Assembly: GCA_026874595.1 (NCBI GenBank)
Contig: CM049313.1
Coordinates: forward strand, 19,919,508 to 19,983,507
DNA length: 64,000 bases
Reading direction: 5' to 3'
Origin: Sipunculus nudus
Lineage: Eukaryota > Annelida > Sipuncula > Golfingiida > Sipunculidae
Every line of letters starts with the position of its first letter. Position 1 is the stretch's first letter. The notes under the pieces are model-generated. The model was not told the DNA's origin and did no database searches. It worked only from the letters and a program-made list of their open reading frames with translations. The translations under genes were made by a program, and so were the position numbers. Of the stretch, positions 22,891-35,033 are shown piece by piece.

Positions 22891-25800
22891 GAAAGAGGAG
22901 AGCAGAGTTTTTTCCCCAGTAGTTTGGCCTCCAGGATATTTTAGAAAAAAAATAGAAGTGATGTTTATGTTATTGTTCCAATTAATATCCGAAAAGTTTG
23001 AGTGAATATGCGCTGTGGAGGTATGCGCTCTCAGGGAGCTCTTTATCTACTAGGCAAATCAAAGCTTACATCGCCCGTTAAATCTGGTCACGTCGCGAGC
23101 TATAATATCCCCAGGAATTATTTTACCAGTAATATTAGCTACTCATCAGACTCTATCGAATGCTACCTGTCTGACGATTGTATAGATGATTAGTCTGTTG
23201 GTATTCCTGCTCTGCAACAAAATTACCTATTTACCTGTTCTTTTTCGGAACAATGGGCTGAAGTGACTTGTCTCCCGAACGCTGGTACCTGATTGACTAT
23301 TCAAATATGACCCTGTAAACGAAATCCATCTGATTAATAGAAAACCCAATGACATAGGGTATTTTTATATGTAAAAAATAATCGTCGTATACTATTGACG
23401 TCTGTGACTGTTTATCGGTTTCTTCCATTAATCCCGTGCGTAGGACCAGCAAAGATTATATTGCAAAAATTAATATTGATTCTGAGCTTTTGTTACTGAT
23501 GCTTGTATCATTACTATGTGTGCATTATGAAGGTATACAGTCTCTAATATATATTCATATTTATTAAGAACAATATGTATATAATCTCATGTTATTGACT
23601 CATTTTGGCTGAATACAACATTTACCGGCGAAACCTCCCCCGCCCCCCCCCCCCCCCCCAACCCACACACACACACGCGCTTAATATCTTCAGTTCACTT
23701 GTTTTTAACGCCATTATGACTCTTGGTGTGAATAAACACAGTCCTCGCGTATCTGTAAGCATATCTGTAACTGCGTGACCAGAGGTCCGATCTTGCGCAC
23801 GAGCGACAGTTTCAAAACAAAAAGGCGAAACATAAAAGAAGAGACACGAAGAAACACCGTTTGGAAGCTTGAAAAATCTTGATATGTGAAGTTGCGCGGT
23901 ACGGCAACCAGGTGGTGTGAGCGCTATGATTTGTTTTACTGCACTGATGACAGCTTCTTCCACTTGTGTACAGGACTAAGCAAACGGTTTTAAAACGAAA
24001 TATTGACAGATACCGTCATGTTTAAAGGTGAATAATACACTATACTTCATGTATATGTAATCAATTTTGTATGCGAATAAGCCCCTTTAATGGTTATCAT
24101 GTTAAACCAGCCATCTAAAGATCACTGAATATCGATACCGATTGTGGAATATTTGGTGCAATCTGCAATCACTGGAATGAAACCGAACGTCGCGGTTGGC
24201 CGGGGGGGGGGGGGGGGGGGCAGGAATCGGGGGTGGTCGTAGTGCTAAGTGAAATATCCCTCCCATCAGTTTGAAACTTTCATATCAATTCAACATGCTA
24301 TCCATTCAAAAACCTTGGGCTTGTTTACTGCGAAAATGTGAGGAGGAAAATTCAAAGGAAAACAGACAGAAGCCCCCCCCCCCCTCAAAATCTCCGGACA
24401 AGCACCTCCTCTTATGACAAACCAACCTCAAGCGCAGGTTAAAGTCTATTGTTGTGTGTATGAATAAACCCTGCTGTCAGTGACGGATTTCGGCATGTTT
24501 GACCTGACATTTGACCCAGTTACTGACCCACTTGAATGGTCATTAAAAGTGAATAACATTTGACTCTTGATCGATCCCTTGGGACTCATTTCTTATGTCA
24601 GTATGCGATAAAATTGTTAATCCCCCTATTCCTCAAGGTAAGCCTCTTACTTAATGTTGAAATGACCACAGCAAGAGTCACTGTAATATTACCTTGCATT
24701 TTCATCTTAAGCAATTTTGGAAACAGTTGTATCTAGTAAACTATTAAAGGAAGAACGTGCAAAAATCCCTGTTTATATTTACAATACCGCGTCATGGATT
24801 TAACATCACAAAATAGATCAACATTTTAATCACTATATTAAATTATTTTACGGGTAAATAATTTCTGTAAGCTGTATTTGGAGTGAATGATGTCGATGCA
24901 TACTCTACATTAGCTCCATTAACTTACTTTTTGTAATTGACACTTCTCAGGCGAAACAGCTTGATTTCAGTGTTAACCCGCGGTGTGTGTAGAAGGTTTA
25001 TCTTTGACATACATAGAAAGATCTTCCTTGTGGAGAAAGATGACAAACAGTACTAATTCCTCTCCCAGAATATCACATTTTTTTCACGCTCCCACCACAT
25101 ACAGGTATTTGGAATGATTTGAAGCAAGTTAGACGAACTAGAGTTTACAAATACGTTTTGCTACTAGTGATCTTTCATCTTGTTTACTAACAACTTGTTG
25201 ATAAACAAGATTATACATCCATTACAAGGGTGTTATAAAAAAAATTGTTACAAGATCCTGAACAGGAATTCCCTACAAATCATTAATATGTAAGCCAAAT
25301 GTCATATCAATTCTACAGAAAAAGTAGGCACTAGTATAACTGGATTTATATATTTTAAATTGTATTTAGGTAACTTGGACACAAATATTTACCTTCTTCT
25401 AATTCAAATATCGACAGCCCCTAATTCACACCATTCCATCCTTACCAGATAAACAAATTGCATCTGTCTGAATACATACAGATTTTCAAGATATACAGTA
25501 AGAAATCAGGATCTAATATATACACATTCAAATCCAAAACAAAAAGTTAATCATGAATTATGAAAAGCTAAACCGGGGATAAATAGCCCTGCATCTATGT
25601 AATTTTGGTTATAAATTGGTTATAAACAGATATCCTTGGCTTCGAAAACGATACTCATTCGTCATATGCGGCCTAGCTGTCTCAGTTTTATTTCAGCTAA
25701 AAATCTGATCTTGAACAAGTCTGGCTAAAATGTAATGGATGGTTTTATTGTGGTACCCTGTCATCCTATGGGAGGCATGTAGGTGATGATGTATATGTCT

Positions 25801-26038
25801 GCTGAACAACAATCTGAGCTCAAATTATAAAAAGCAATCTATCTGAAATCTGCGAATTAAACAATTCCAGCCCCAAACGGAAAATAAATCTGCAGACAGG
25901 GATATATAACACGCTCAAAGACCATTGACACTTGAATGACAGGCGTCTTATGAAAGTAATAACCATATTTTATTATTTATAACATGTATTCAGGCAACGT
26001 ATACACAGTATATATAAAAAACATATATAAAACTAGTT
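22891..26038. other. unrecognised interval
   Basis: C18 at 23642-23659, G19 at 24202-24220 and C13 at 24373-24385 stand out. A 36-base segment (24602-24637) sits between a good acceptor (TTTCTTATGTCAG) and a consensus donor (CTCAAG/GTAAGC), a possible micro-exon. Otherwise AT-rich with nothing recognised. Confidence 0.3.
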
Positions 26039-26446
26039 ATGTAGTCGAGGGCAAATCTGGGTCCAAGCCACTCGAACTCGAGCCAAATCCCTTCCTTGAG
26101 GTTCGACTCAAAGTCTCTGTATTTTGTTAAGAGTCCAAATCGAAGTGTGAAACCAATAAAGTCTTCTTTATCAAAAGAAATTGAAAATGGAAATTTATGA
26201 ATATCATGTGTATTTTTATGTAAGTTTACAGTTAGACATACTTTAATTAATGTTAAATTACATTTAGGCCCCGAAGCAGAGCAAACCTATGTATATATGC
26301 TCGTATTTTTTTTGTAACATTCTCTAGGAAGTTCGGAGTTCTTACAGTATATGACTTTTTTCTACACTGGCATGATTTCTCGTCCGTAAAAAGTGGACAC
26401 GACTTGGGAGTATGAGTCCATGCTGTTCAGACTAGACTCGAGATAT
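26039..26446 (+). repeat. GACTCG-rich element, copy C1
   Basis: Opens ATGTAGTCGAGG with dense CGAGTC/GACTC words (26040-26140), has an AT-rich core containing TGTGTATTTTTATGTAAG, and closes with more GACTCG words (26395-26446). Same order of parts as C2; C3 is inverted. No frame. Confidence 0.6.
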
Positions 26447-26836
26447 GCTCTTTACACAGCACATACCCATAGGCCAACTACCTATATCGTAGGCGCTGTT
26501 TGTTATGACCTTGTATCCTGAGTCTCTACACCAGAGGGGAGCACTGTATTTTGGTCCAATCAGATGAGACCCTGTGCTGGAAGCCAAACGGTTTACCAGC
26601 CAAGCGAGGAATACACGAAGCCAATGTTGTTCATTTCGTTTTGAGTGACAGCTCATCGCCCCGGCGACCGTTTGAACAAGCCACAGGCTCAGAGAGAATT
26701 GCCCTACACGTGGTTTCTGGGCGGAACCTGATGCATGCCTGTCGAGTGTTTGTTGACTTGCATTTGGTTGGCTGATATTCACATCAGCAGTTATTTAAGC
26801 AGACAGGCCGATGTGCAACCCCTGGTGTTTAAATGC

Positions 26837-27594
26837 ATTTATTTATTTATTTATTTATTTATAATACATATTTAACCAGGATAGCCTATTCAGCAAAAGC
26901 TGTTTTTCAATAGGGTCCTGGTCTAGATGATATTGATAAGTACACAGATAAAAAAGCAAATATGAAAGAACTGAAACTAAAATACATGCATACATAAAAA
27001 AACAGTTATAAATTTATGGTTTAAAATGATCATAGAAAAAAGAAATTCTTAAATGATATACACGAATATTGAGTAAATAAATTTAAATAAGAGGCCTGAC
27101 TAAAAATTTAAACATGTAAGATCGTGATTTCACAATAAATATATTACATAATGACACAGTAATATAGGTGATGAATACAAAGACGAAAAGGCACCCGTGA
27201 ACAAGCTATGAAAAATTATATGGCATAAATTGCTTGTACAATGATTTAAACTGGTGGAGATTGGTTGCAGATTTGACACTTACAGGTAAAGAATTCCAGT
27301 GGATGGGACCAGCATATGCAAGACTTGCTTTGAAGGATTCTCTGTTTGGTTTAGGTAATGATAAATTGAAGCCCTGAGAAAAACGAGTATTATATACACT
27401 ATTAACACGGTTGAACGTATGCGTAAGAGAGGGAGGGACATTACCAGACAAACATTTAAAGACCATTAAAGAAACAAAATATTGGTATCTCTGTTTAACA
27501 TTCATCCAACCCAATGTTGCAATCAATGATGTAGAGGATATATTGGTATCATAAGTTTTAGTAACGATTCTAGCAGCTCTATTTTGAAGTTTTC
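26837..27594 (-). mobile_element. 5'-truncated non-LTR retrotransposon (CR1/L2/jockey-type)
   Basis: About 758 bases on the minus strand: the end of the reverse-transcriptase ORF, about 340 bases of 3' UTR, then a tail of AAAT repeats (26837-26862) in place of poly-A. Short tandem tails and severe 5' truncation are typical of CR1/L2-like elements. It interrupts family A copy 2. No clear target-site duplication is visible. Confidence 0.8.
27206..27592 (-). pseudogene. C-terminal tail of non-LTR reverse transcriptase ORF2
   Basis: An open frame of 128 codons ending in TAG. It begins KLQNRAARIV, the near-invariant segment just after the RT thumb in CR1/L2/jockey-like LINEs, followed by a GW-containing turn (LGWMNVKQRY), FVSLMVFKCLSG, TRFSQGFNLSLPKP and the closing AGPIHWNSLP motif. 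Order and spacing are those of the family C-terminus. The endonuclease and catalytic RT (YxDD) parts are absent because the insertion is 5' truncated, so it cannot act. No internal stop or frameshift is seen, which suggests a fairly recent insertion. This is the only clear protein homology in the window. Confidence 0.85.
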
Positions 27595-27690
27595 ATAAAC
27601 GGTCAAAGCAGGCAGCGGGAAAATCAGTAGCTTTTTTAGAAGCGCAAGATTTCCGCTGCCTCGGGAGCGTTGACTCGACAACAACTGACA

Positions 27691-30286
27691 AAAATAATAA
27701 CACAGCGTTACATTGCAGTTTACAGATTTACAGATTAGAACATAAAGGTACCTGACGTAAAATTTACTTGAATCTGACCGTTCTAGAAATATTAAAATCT
27801 CTGCCTAAATGCAGAAACACACATATATGATATGTACATTTTTTTTATAATATAACAAGGAAGTCGTTATTTTTTCGAAATCTTTGATATGCACTTTGCT
27901 AGATATGTAGCATGACATGAATAGCGTTGGTTTAATTCAAATTACGAAAGGGAAACAATCTTTTATGCGTATGTGACAGTCGAATATTTGAAATTGTCAA
28001 GGTCGCAACTCCAGGTGTATCTTGAAGTACCTTGCTCCAAATTCTTTATGACTGACTCATTCCTCCAGTGCTCGCCAAGGGACACTCATAACTATTTATT
28101 TGGAGCAAATGTTTTCTTATGATGACAGCTTCCGTCTGAAGGCGTTGCTTAGGGGGTTATATATACGGAATTAATATTTGCATATTTCATATTTGAAATA
28201 AGATATTTCTGAAAAAAAAACCTCATTTTTTCCAGGTAATCATGTTCCTACAAAAAGTGAACCTGTGTTAAAATATTTCCTCAATGGCGGTGAATACCTT
28301 ACATAGGTTATTTAATCAATTCTGGATCTTTTCTGTAAAGGACATCCTTTGTTATCTATTTTGATATGTAGAAATAGACTCTTTTATGCTTTTAAGTGTT
28401 ATATGTATTTTATAGGACTACACCAAAATAAATGCTGGACAAAATAGGAATACAATAGAAATAAAATAAAAGTACCATTCCATTAAGATGTGCGAAATCG
28501 TTCTATTTATTTAAAGTTAAGATAAGGATTAAAAGTGGGAAAAAAATCAGTTTTAAGTAAATAAATTCTTTAAAACATTAATGTAAACTGTCGGACATGC
28601 TTCTTTGCCAATAACTATGGCGATTTAAAATATTCTTCTAGAAAAGATATGTCACGATTGATAATTTGTAGTCGTAGATTGGTTGTGTACACAATCGGTT
28701 CACTTTTCTTTCATGTAACAGTGGGTCTATTTTAGCAGTGTTGACGATACATATTTACTTATCATACGTAAGGGAACAATCTAAAGTGTTCATATGTTTA
28801 TGACAATGTTGGCTTCACATTCCCTCAGATATCTAACATGGAATTTTTGAAATCATAAATTATTTAAATTCATAACCATTACCCACTACCCCAAATTTCT
28901 CCGTCCATATGATTTCTTCGAACTATGTTTCTCCACTCATTATTATTAGAGTAACAGACAACCTTACTTAAGCTTTGTCAAGGAAGGAAACACGTTTAAA
29001 TTCTAGTTTCTCTTGCCATATATAACACAGTCTCTCCGCTTGAAAAATAAGAAGATGCCCGTGTTGCAATATCCTTAGAAAGCCATGGAATTTTTCAAAC
29101 TTTTTTGAAAGATCTAATGATATTTAAAAAAACCTTTTAAACAGTAAAGTTTCAGCCGAATTCGGTATGGACTAAAATTAGGGTTTTGACGATCTAGATC
29201 TTTCTTATTTACTTAAACACGCACATCAAGGTAAAGTCCTTATCGGATGGAAACGAATTCGTTTTATTTTTTCTTATTTAGTTTGAAAAAACGTATCCCG
29301 TAAACTCTTCAGAGTATATTGCTTAACAAAATATTGTTTCTTGTAAGTATTAAAGGTTTCTTATGATATCTACTGATTGCAAGAATAAAAGAGAAATCTT
29401 ATACCGATAAAGCTATAGTAATTTACGACAACAAACCCTTGATAAATGTTAAATGCATGATACATCACAATGGACCGTTATACATCACGCCTGGTCGATG
29501 CATAACGTCACCGAAAGATTTGATGTGTTAGGGCCTTTATGTGTCTACTTGACAAGGCGTTGGTTTGTATCACTTCAATCGCTGTATGTAACCTGTGGAA
29601 TTTACCACCGTCGACATTCTGCTTTCAAAATGTGACCCGTAAGAGCATTATTCAGACATCCATTATAGTGCTCTATTACAGGCTATCACTCAAGATGCCA
29701 AGATACGATTACATATTCTCGGAACAAGAAAACGACGGGTAAGGGGAAGTTTTTCTTAGAGCCATCATCGGGATAGGGATTTTCCTAGACCGCTAATGGG
29801 AAAGCAAGTTTAAAAAATTCTCCGGTGATAGCCGTGTTCGGAAAGACATTAGTAATATACGGGTGGACTTTATGTTACCTTGCTTGAAATATTAAAATAT
29901 GGGATCTTAGTTCAAAAGTCCTGTAGTTTGACATAGTGATTAGGTATACAGGAAAAATTACGTTTATAAATTCCAGTTTGGTCTGTGTCAACATTTTCAG
30001 CTTACTGATAAGAAAATACAAAAGTAAAGGGACCTAATTCCCTCAGGAAAACTTGGAGCATTATTGAGATAGAAAATAGTCGTTATGAATACAATTTCAA
30101 GGCCATTAAAAGTTTTATGTTGGTTGTCAGCTATAGACTATTATTTAGAATCGCAACCCGTTTCATAACGACTCCCTAGATTTTAAATTCCCTTGGAGAA
30201 ATATAATGTAAATGTAACTTCCCCAGTTTTAATATATCTTTATATATTTTAAGTATAAAAAGAATTTATCGATATTTAAATAATAT

Positions 30287-30288
<2 letters not shown>
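27691..30288. other. unrecognised AT-rich interval
   Basis: Mostly AT-rich DNA without repeats or domains. On the plus strand, 29682-29738 lies between a good acceptor (TCTATTACAG) and donor (ACGG/GTAAGG) and contains an ATG in good context (CAAGATGC, 29695), a possible first or small internal exon without other support. Confidence 0.3.

Positions 30289-30340
<52 letters not shown>
30289..30340. repeat. (AT)n microsatellite
   Basis: Fifty-odd bases of pure AT. Confidence 0.95.
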
Positions 30341-30343
<3 letters not shown>

Positions 30344-31140
30344 CACTTCTGGTCACAAAAACTACTTGATGACTGGAAATAAAATCTGCAGCGTTGAAGA
30401 TACCGTTTATACATCCGGCATGATCGATTAAGAGGGATTAACACCGCCAGTCGTCATCTTAATGGGCCTCTTTCTCGGAAGGCGGCGACATCACTGTTCA
30501 TTTTCACAAGTCTCTGGAGGGAACAAACGCTGGAAAAGGTCCATTTGGTGCACACAAAAAATACTTCAGAGGGACTCGCGTGACGGACATAACTAAGGAG
30601 GTTCATTAAAGAATTCGTTGAGTGACAGGCTCCGGGGCGTATGGGATATTGGTTCTTTGACGTCCTGAGGGATCGGGATGGAAGAACGTTTGACCTTTGT
30701 GTGAGGGATTGGTTGCCTTCACGTGTTAACAACATGTGCCAGGTCATTTTAAGGTAGTAGTACCTCTACGAGTAAAGCTGAACTGTAGAGATGATGGTAG
30801 TATATTGAAAGCTGAATTGAAAAACTAAATCAGGAACATATATATTTCGGAATTTTAACAACCACAAATGCATTATTAGCAACGTTATGCCAGGAAAAAA
30901 ACTATCCTAACCTGTATCTATCAGTATGCTATCATTAATACATAAATATATTTATATATATATACATATATATGGAAAAGCTAAATTTTACATTCAGTTT
31001 CACAGATTTCCATTGTTAATGGTGCATATTTAAGAAACTGTAATGCAACAGCTTTAACATTAATAGCTGATATTGGCATTGATCGGGTTTTAGATCCCAC
31101 AACACGCTTCAAAAAAGTGTTACATCTTCCTTGTTTATAA
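30341..31140. other. GC-richer patch with a 97-codon frame, then AT-rich DNA
   Basis: 30454-30747 is open for 97 codons from a true ATG on the minus strand. The plus strand is also stop-poor here, so this reflects base composition as much as coding. No domain, signal peptide or membrane segment is recognised. The rest is AT-rich. Confidence 0.3.
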
Positions 31141-31143
31141 CGC

Positions 31144-31145
<2 letters not shown>

Positions 31146-31190
<45 letters not shown>

Positions 31191-31238
31191 CACACACACA
31201 TATATATATAGAAAGATATATATATATATATATATATT
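31146..31238. repeat. two (TA)n arrays
   Basis: TA arrays at 31146-31188 and 31200-31238, separated by a short CA-containing break. Confidence 0.9.
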
Positions 31239-31802
31239 TATCATATAGGATTCAGAGGACATGTTAAGATTACAAATGTATAATTTTCTTTGAAATGGTC
31301 TTAAACCGTGGTCCATACATCACTCCATACGTCCGCAAGACTAAAAAGCACAGCAGGCAATTTAAAGCTACAAATAAGATTGAATTGATGGCACTCGGGC
31401 TCTCTGGACGGGGATATCTCGGACCCCTGCTCTTTCAGCAATGATAAAGGGGACAGCCAAGGGGATGATTAACCTTTAAGCCGATAGATTTTCAAAAATC
31501 CAGTCAGATAGAAATGAATGGCTAAGATATGTAAATTTTGATATTTTTGGCTGATGCAAGGTCAAGTCCAGCTTACTGTATAAGTCTGTAAACTTATTGG
31601 GTGTGGTGTAGTGTGATGATACATAGGATTCGGGAATATACATACCTCGCAAGGAGGTAGAAATAAAGCAGGCGTCTACTCAAAATATATGTTTCTTTGG
31701 AGAGGCTCTTTGTCAGTTGGGCCTGGACTAGTATAGTTGTTGCCGAGACTCAGCTCTTGTGATAAACAAGGCCCGGAAGAGGAGCAGGGGGATAATAGAA
31801 TA
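31239..31802. other. unrecognised interval
   Basis: A plus-strand frame of about 58 codons (31271-31444) is open but unremarkable for its length. I see nothing else. Confidence 0.3.
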
Positions 31803-32124
31803 AGGCCAAATAAAAAAGATATGGGTCTAAGGCACTTTCTTCAGAAATCAGAGTGGGCGGGCGTGTTTTTTTTTTATTTTTTTTTTTTACTTTTTTGTAT
31901 GTTTCGATAAAAATGTCATATGATCAGGGAAAAGAATGATAATAACATATTTTTTTTTCTAAAAAGGTAAAAGCACTAAATAACAAAGGAAACTTTTCAA
32001 AATTGGATTATTTAATCTTTTTTGAAGATGAAAATCAAAATAAATTTTTTATTGGGGGGGGGGGGGGGGTTTAAATTGACGTGGACGCCGGCCAGTGCCT
32101 GGGGACTATACTTTTTTTTCGCCT
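31803..32124 (+). mobile_element. Harbinger-like MITE, copy M2
   Basis: Starts AGGCCAAATAAAAAAGATAT and ends ACTATACTTTTTTTTCGCCT, flanked by TAA on both sides, the 3-base TWA duplication expected of Harbinger-type elements. The interior aligns with M1 throughout. A G16 tract (32054-32069) has expanded where M1 has GCGGGG. Confidence 0.7.
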
Positions 32125-33691
32125 AACCTGCAAACAATGCGATTGGAATTCTTTAAGTCCTTGAAGAACACGGACTGCGGGGTATACATTACGTAAAAAT
32201 GCATGCCTCTTATAGAAAAATCACATCCACGTATATTAAAACATTTCATGAATAATGCCAATTTTGACACTAAATTTTTGTATTAAAAATTTTTGTATAT
32301 TTGTTATTTATTATCTCAGCAATCACCCATACTAAAACTACTTTGTTAAACTACAAACATTTTGAATTAAGATTTAGAGTTTACTTTTTTTATTTTGTTA
32401 AAAATGATTTCGTTAATATTACATGTCAAACTAGATAACATAAAGTCCGCCCATAAATTCTCATGTCTTTTCGATCAGGGCTGTCACCGAGGATGATATC
32501 AAACTTTCCCATTAACCGTCTAAGAAAACTCATGTCTCGAGTGTGGCTCGAGGAAATTTGACCGCACACAAGACGTTTTTTTGTAGTTAAGTTCCGCGAA
32601 TATCTATTCATATCTTGGCACCTTGAGTGACAGTCTATAAAAGAATGTTTTGATTGATGCATTAAAATGTTGTAATAGAGCGCCTTAATGGATAGAGATA
32701 CATTGCTAAAATATGTATAGTTTGATATACTGATGTTCTGCTAACTTAATGGGAAAAGTAATGGGTAAATCCTCCCTTAGCGGCAGATGTCAACCTGAAA
32801 CTGTTTATTTCATAAATCATGCTTTCAGATCTCTACTGTACTCTGATTAAAAACAATTCAGCCCACATTATCGAGGCGTTATAAAGAACAAACCCCTTAT
32901 AATACTCACTCTCATAAACTTATTGTATTCCCTCTTATAATCCAAACTGCATCCACTAAACGCATTTGCCGTGGACCGCCACCAGGTGAATTCTGGCACA
33001 GGGCCAAGATCCCCCGACCGATGGAACTTCTGTTACGGCACCAGTTATACACCACATCCCCGTTTGCGGTCTACGCAAGGTATGCAAATCTTATAAAAAC
33101 GGTATGTCTCTTCAAGTTAAGTATAAAATGACTCTTTTGTACGCAAATCACGCAAGCACCTTTCCTCAATACATTTACATTGCCCATTCGTTAAATATTG
33201 TAAACGAGGATTAGTTTTCAAGACCTTTTTTTTATTCCGTGTTAGAACGGGGGCGTGGTCTGGAAATGTTTCCTTAATTCCACCTGACTGTTATGTTGTC
33301 AGTGTCGGTGGACCTTTGACCATGACAAATGACATTTAACATCAGATGAGAAACCGTACACAACGCCTAAGGACCCTGTTCATTACCATCTACAAGGATT
33401 TGTTGTTCGGTCACTGGCCATTCAAAACATTAACACAACAAGACGTGAAGAAGGATTAGAGCTCGGCATCGGGCACAGAGAGTGAAACAAAAAATACAGG
33501 CCTGTGTAAGAAAAGCTTAATGAACCACGGGGTACGGGGTTTTCTGCATGCTGGTAAGTGGTATAACCCAAGATGGATTATAAAAAAATCATACTATTAA
33601 TCTTATTACTGCCCATTGAGAAAAAATATATAATTCACTGTACTTTTATCACTTTCGTTAGAAGATTGATGTACTTTTATTATAAAGTCAG
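32125..33691. other. unrecognised AT-rich interval
   Basis: Nothing is recognised. Near its end an ATG (33520) runs 11 codons to a good GCTG/GTAAGT donor at 33553. It is worth noting only because an exon-like block follows 138 bases later. Confidence 0.3.
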
Positions 33692-34043
33692 GGCTTCCTG
33701 GGGCGTGAACAAAAATGGCAGGACGTCCTGTTATTTTGGCTGTTACCCCAAAGGGCAAACGGTAATCAATACTAATTTTACTGGTTTATGATATCAAGTC
33801 AAAGGGGATATCCTAATCACCTCGGATTGTACTGATAGCAGTCAATTTTGCCTCTGTGACCACACGGGGTTTAAAGCGGATGACGGACCGGCCATGCCTT
33901 GCGTGTTCCATAGAAATAATACATATGGTGCCTTGAAAGCCGCCGAATTGGTTGATCTGCGTCGGAGCTCTGTTGATTCCGTATCAGACAAAATGGATTT
34001 AAAGCTCCCTGGGAGTGACGATGACGCAACAACATCATTCTGA
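33692..34043 (+). pseudogene. possible decayed terminal exon, product unknown
   Basis: G+C rises sharply at 33692, just after an acceptor-like TTATTATAAAGTCAG, and one frame stays open to a TGA at 34041 except for a single TGA at 33789-33791. The conceptual product has a Cys-containing part (SCYFGCYPKG; later SDCTDSSQFCLCDHTGF) and an acidic tail ending DDDATTSF, whose last residues fit a class I PDZ ligand. No family is recognised. Either this is a pseudogene with a premature stop, or the earlier TGA is the true end, or the open frame is chance: an 82-codon frame is also open on the minus strand. A SINE begins 45 bases downstream. Confidence 0.25.
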
Positions 34044-34087
34044 CTACCTGAGTTACAACGGCCCGGCAGAGGCCCGCTTACGAAACT

Positions 34088-34300
34088 CACGCAGCGGTTA
34101 TATACTGAAGTCGTCAGAGCTACCCTTTTGTACCGCTGCTTATTATAGCAAGGGTCTATGGGTTACACCACCAGGTTGGGTACAGATAAATTAATTGTAA
34201 TCAGATCAATGAGATCGTGGTATCACATTTTTCATCCAGCTCCAAATTTTAAATATGCGACACCTGCTGTCGTTGAACTGATTACACAAGTTCTGGCACA
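34088..34300 (+). mobile_element. tRNA-derived SINE (family S), most complete plus copy
   Basis: Begins CACGCAGCGGTTATATACTG, has a decayed B box (GGGTTACACCACC), then TTAATTGTAATCAGATCAAT and GCTCCAAATTTTAAATATGC, and ends near TTCTGGCAC. It aligns end to end with the minus copy at 5986-6223. No poly-A tail is evident. Confidence 0.7.
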
Positions 34301-34526
34301 CAACTTCGTATATAACAATTCATATAACTGGGTACGATTTAGATTACTACTGAATGGTTTGTCATGAAATGTCGTGTGCTGATTTATCTTGGGTGACCTA
34401 AATTCTACGCGGACCTTTTTTACGTACTTTTATTGTTTTAGAAATTAGAATGACAGATCTTTACAGTGATCGCTGATCTGAATATTGTATGAGAAAGGTG
34501 TTCCCTAAATTTCCATAAATATAATA
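34301..34526. other. unrecognised interval
   Basis: Short unique stretch. I see nothing in it. Confidence 0.3.
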
Positions 34527-34656
34527 AGCGGATCCAGGGGATCCTTTCCCCTTTTTTACAGCCGCCGAAACCTTTTGTGATCAGTTTTTGGGACCTTCTT
34601 TTTGTCATTAGTCTGCATGGGTGGGAACCCTCCTTTTCCTAAATCCTGGATCCGGT
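34527..34656 (-). mobile_element. GGATCC-ended MITE, copy G2 (internally deleted)
   Basis: Terminal inverted repeats CGGATCCAGG...CCTGGATCCG, with a minus-strand interior carrying AGACTAATGAC and TTTCGGCGGCTG, both found in G3. At 130 bases it is about 70 shorter than G3. Confidence 0.7.
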
Positions 34657-34989
34657 CCTTTTTATCTAGCAGGAAGATCCTCCGTGCGACCGGACGCTGC
34701 TTCATCAGTTTTAAGACAGTGACCCATTAAGACAGGTGCAGCTAAAAACAGCTCAAACAATTCCAGTAACGAGGTCTTCCTGACAGCTGGTCTGTCTGTC
34801 CTGCTAGCAATTCAGACTGTCAAGTCCAAAGACATAACATGACCTCTCCCCCTGCTTCATTGTGCCGGGAGCGTCAATATGGGGGGGGGGGGGGGGGGGT
34901 TACATCCCACTTTTTTAACAAGGATGGATTGTCAATGTATTCATCCTCCTATTTATTCTATTGAGAGAATAATATTTAAATATTGGAAA

Positions 34990-35033
<44 letters not shown>

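Larger units (their letters stand above)
26450..27690 (-). repeat. family A interspersed repeat, copy 2, split by a LINE
   Basis: 26450-26836 plus 27595-27690 reads on the minus strand as one uninterrupted version of copy 1, with its blocks in the same order. The break falls between TTTGACCGTTTATG and TTTAAACACCAGG, exactly where the non-LTR element lies. It lacks the inverted arm of copy 1. The 116-codon minus-strand frame inside it is not matched in copy 1. Confidence 0.65.

Noticed and set aside
23622-23963. 113-codon minus-strand frame
   Set aside because: Non-ATG start, ends in a poly-G tract (Gly run), no recognisable domain.
26432-26782. 116-codon minus-strand frame
   Set aside because: Lies in family A; the matching frame is not open in copy 1, so it is not conserved as protein.
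30454-30747. 97-codon ATG frame on the minus strand
   Set aside because: Plus-strand frames are also long here, no domain is recognised, and the length is expected by chance in a GC-richer patch.
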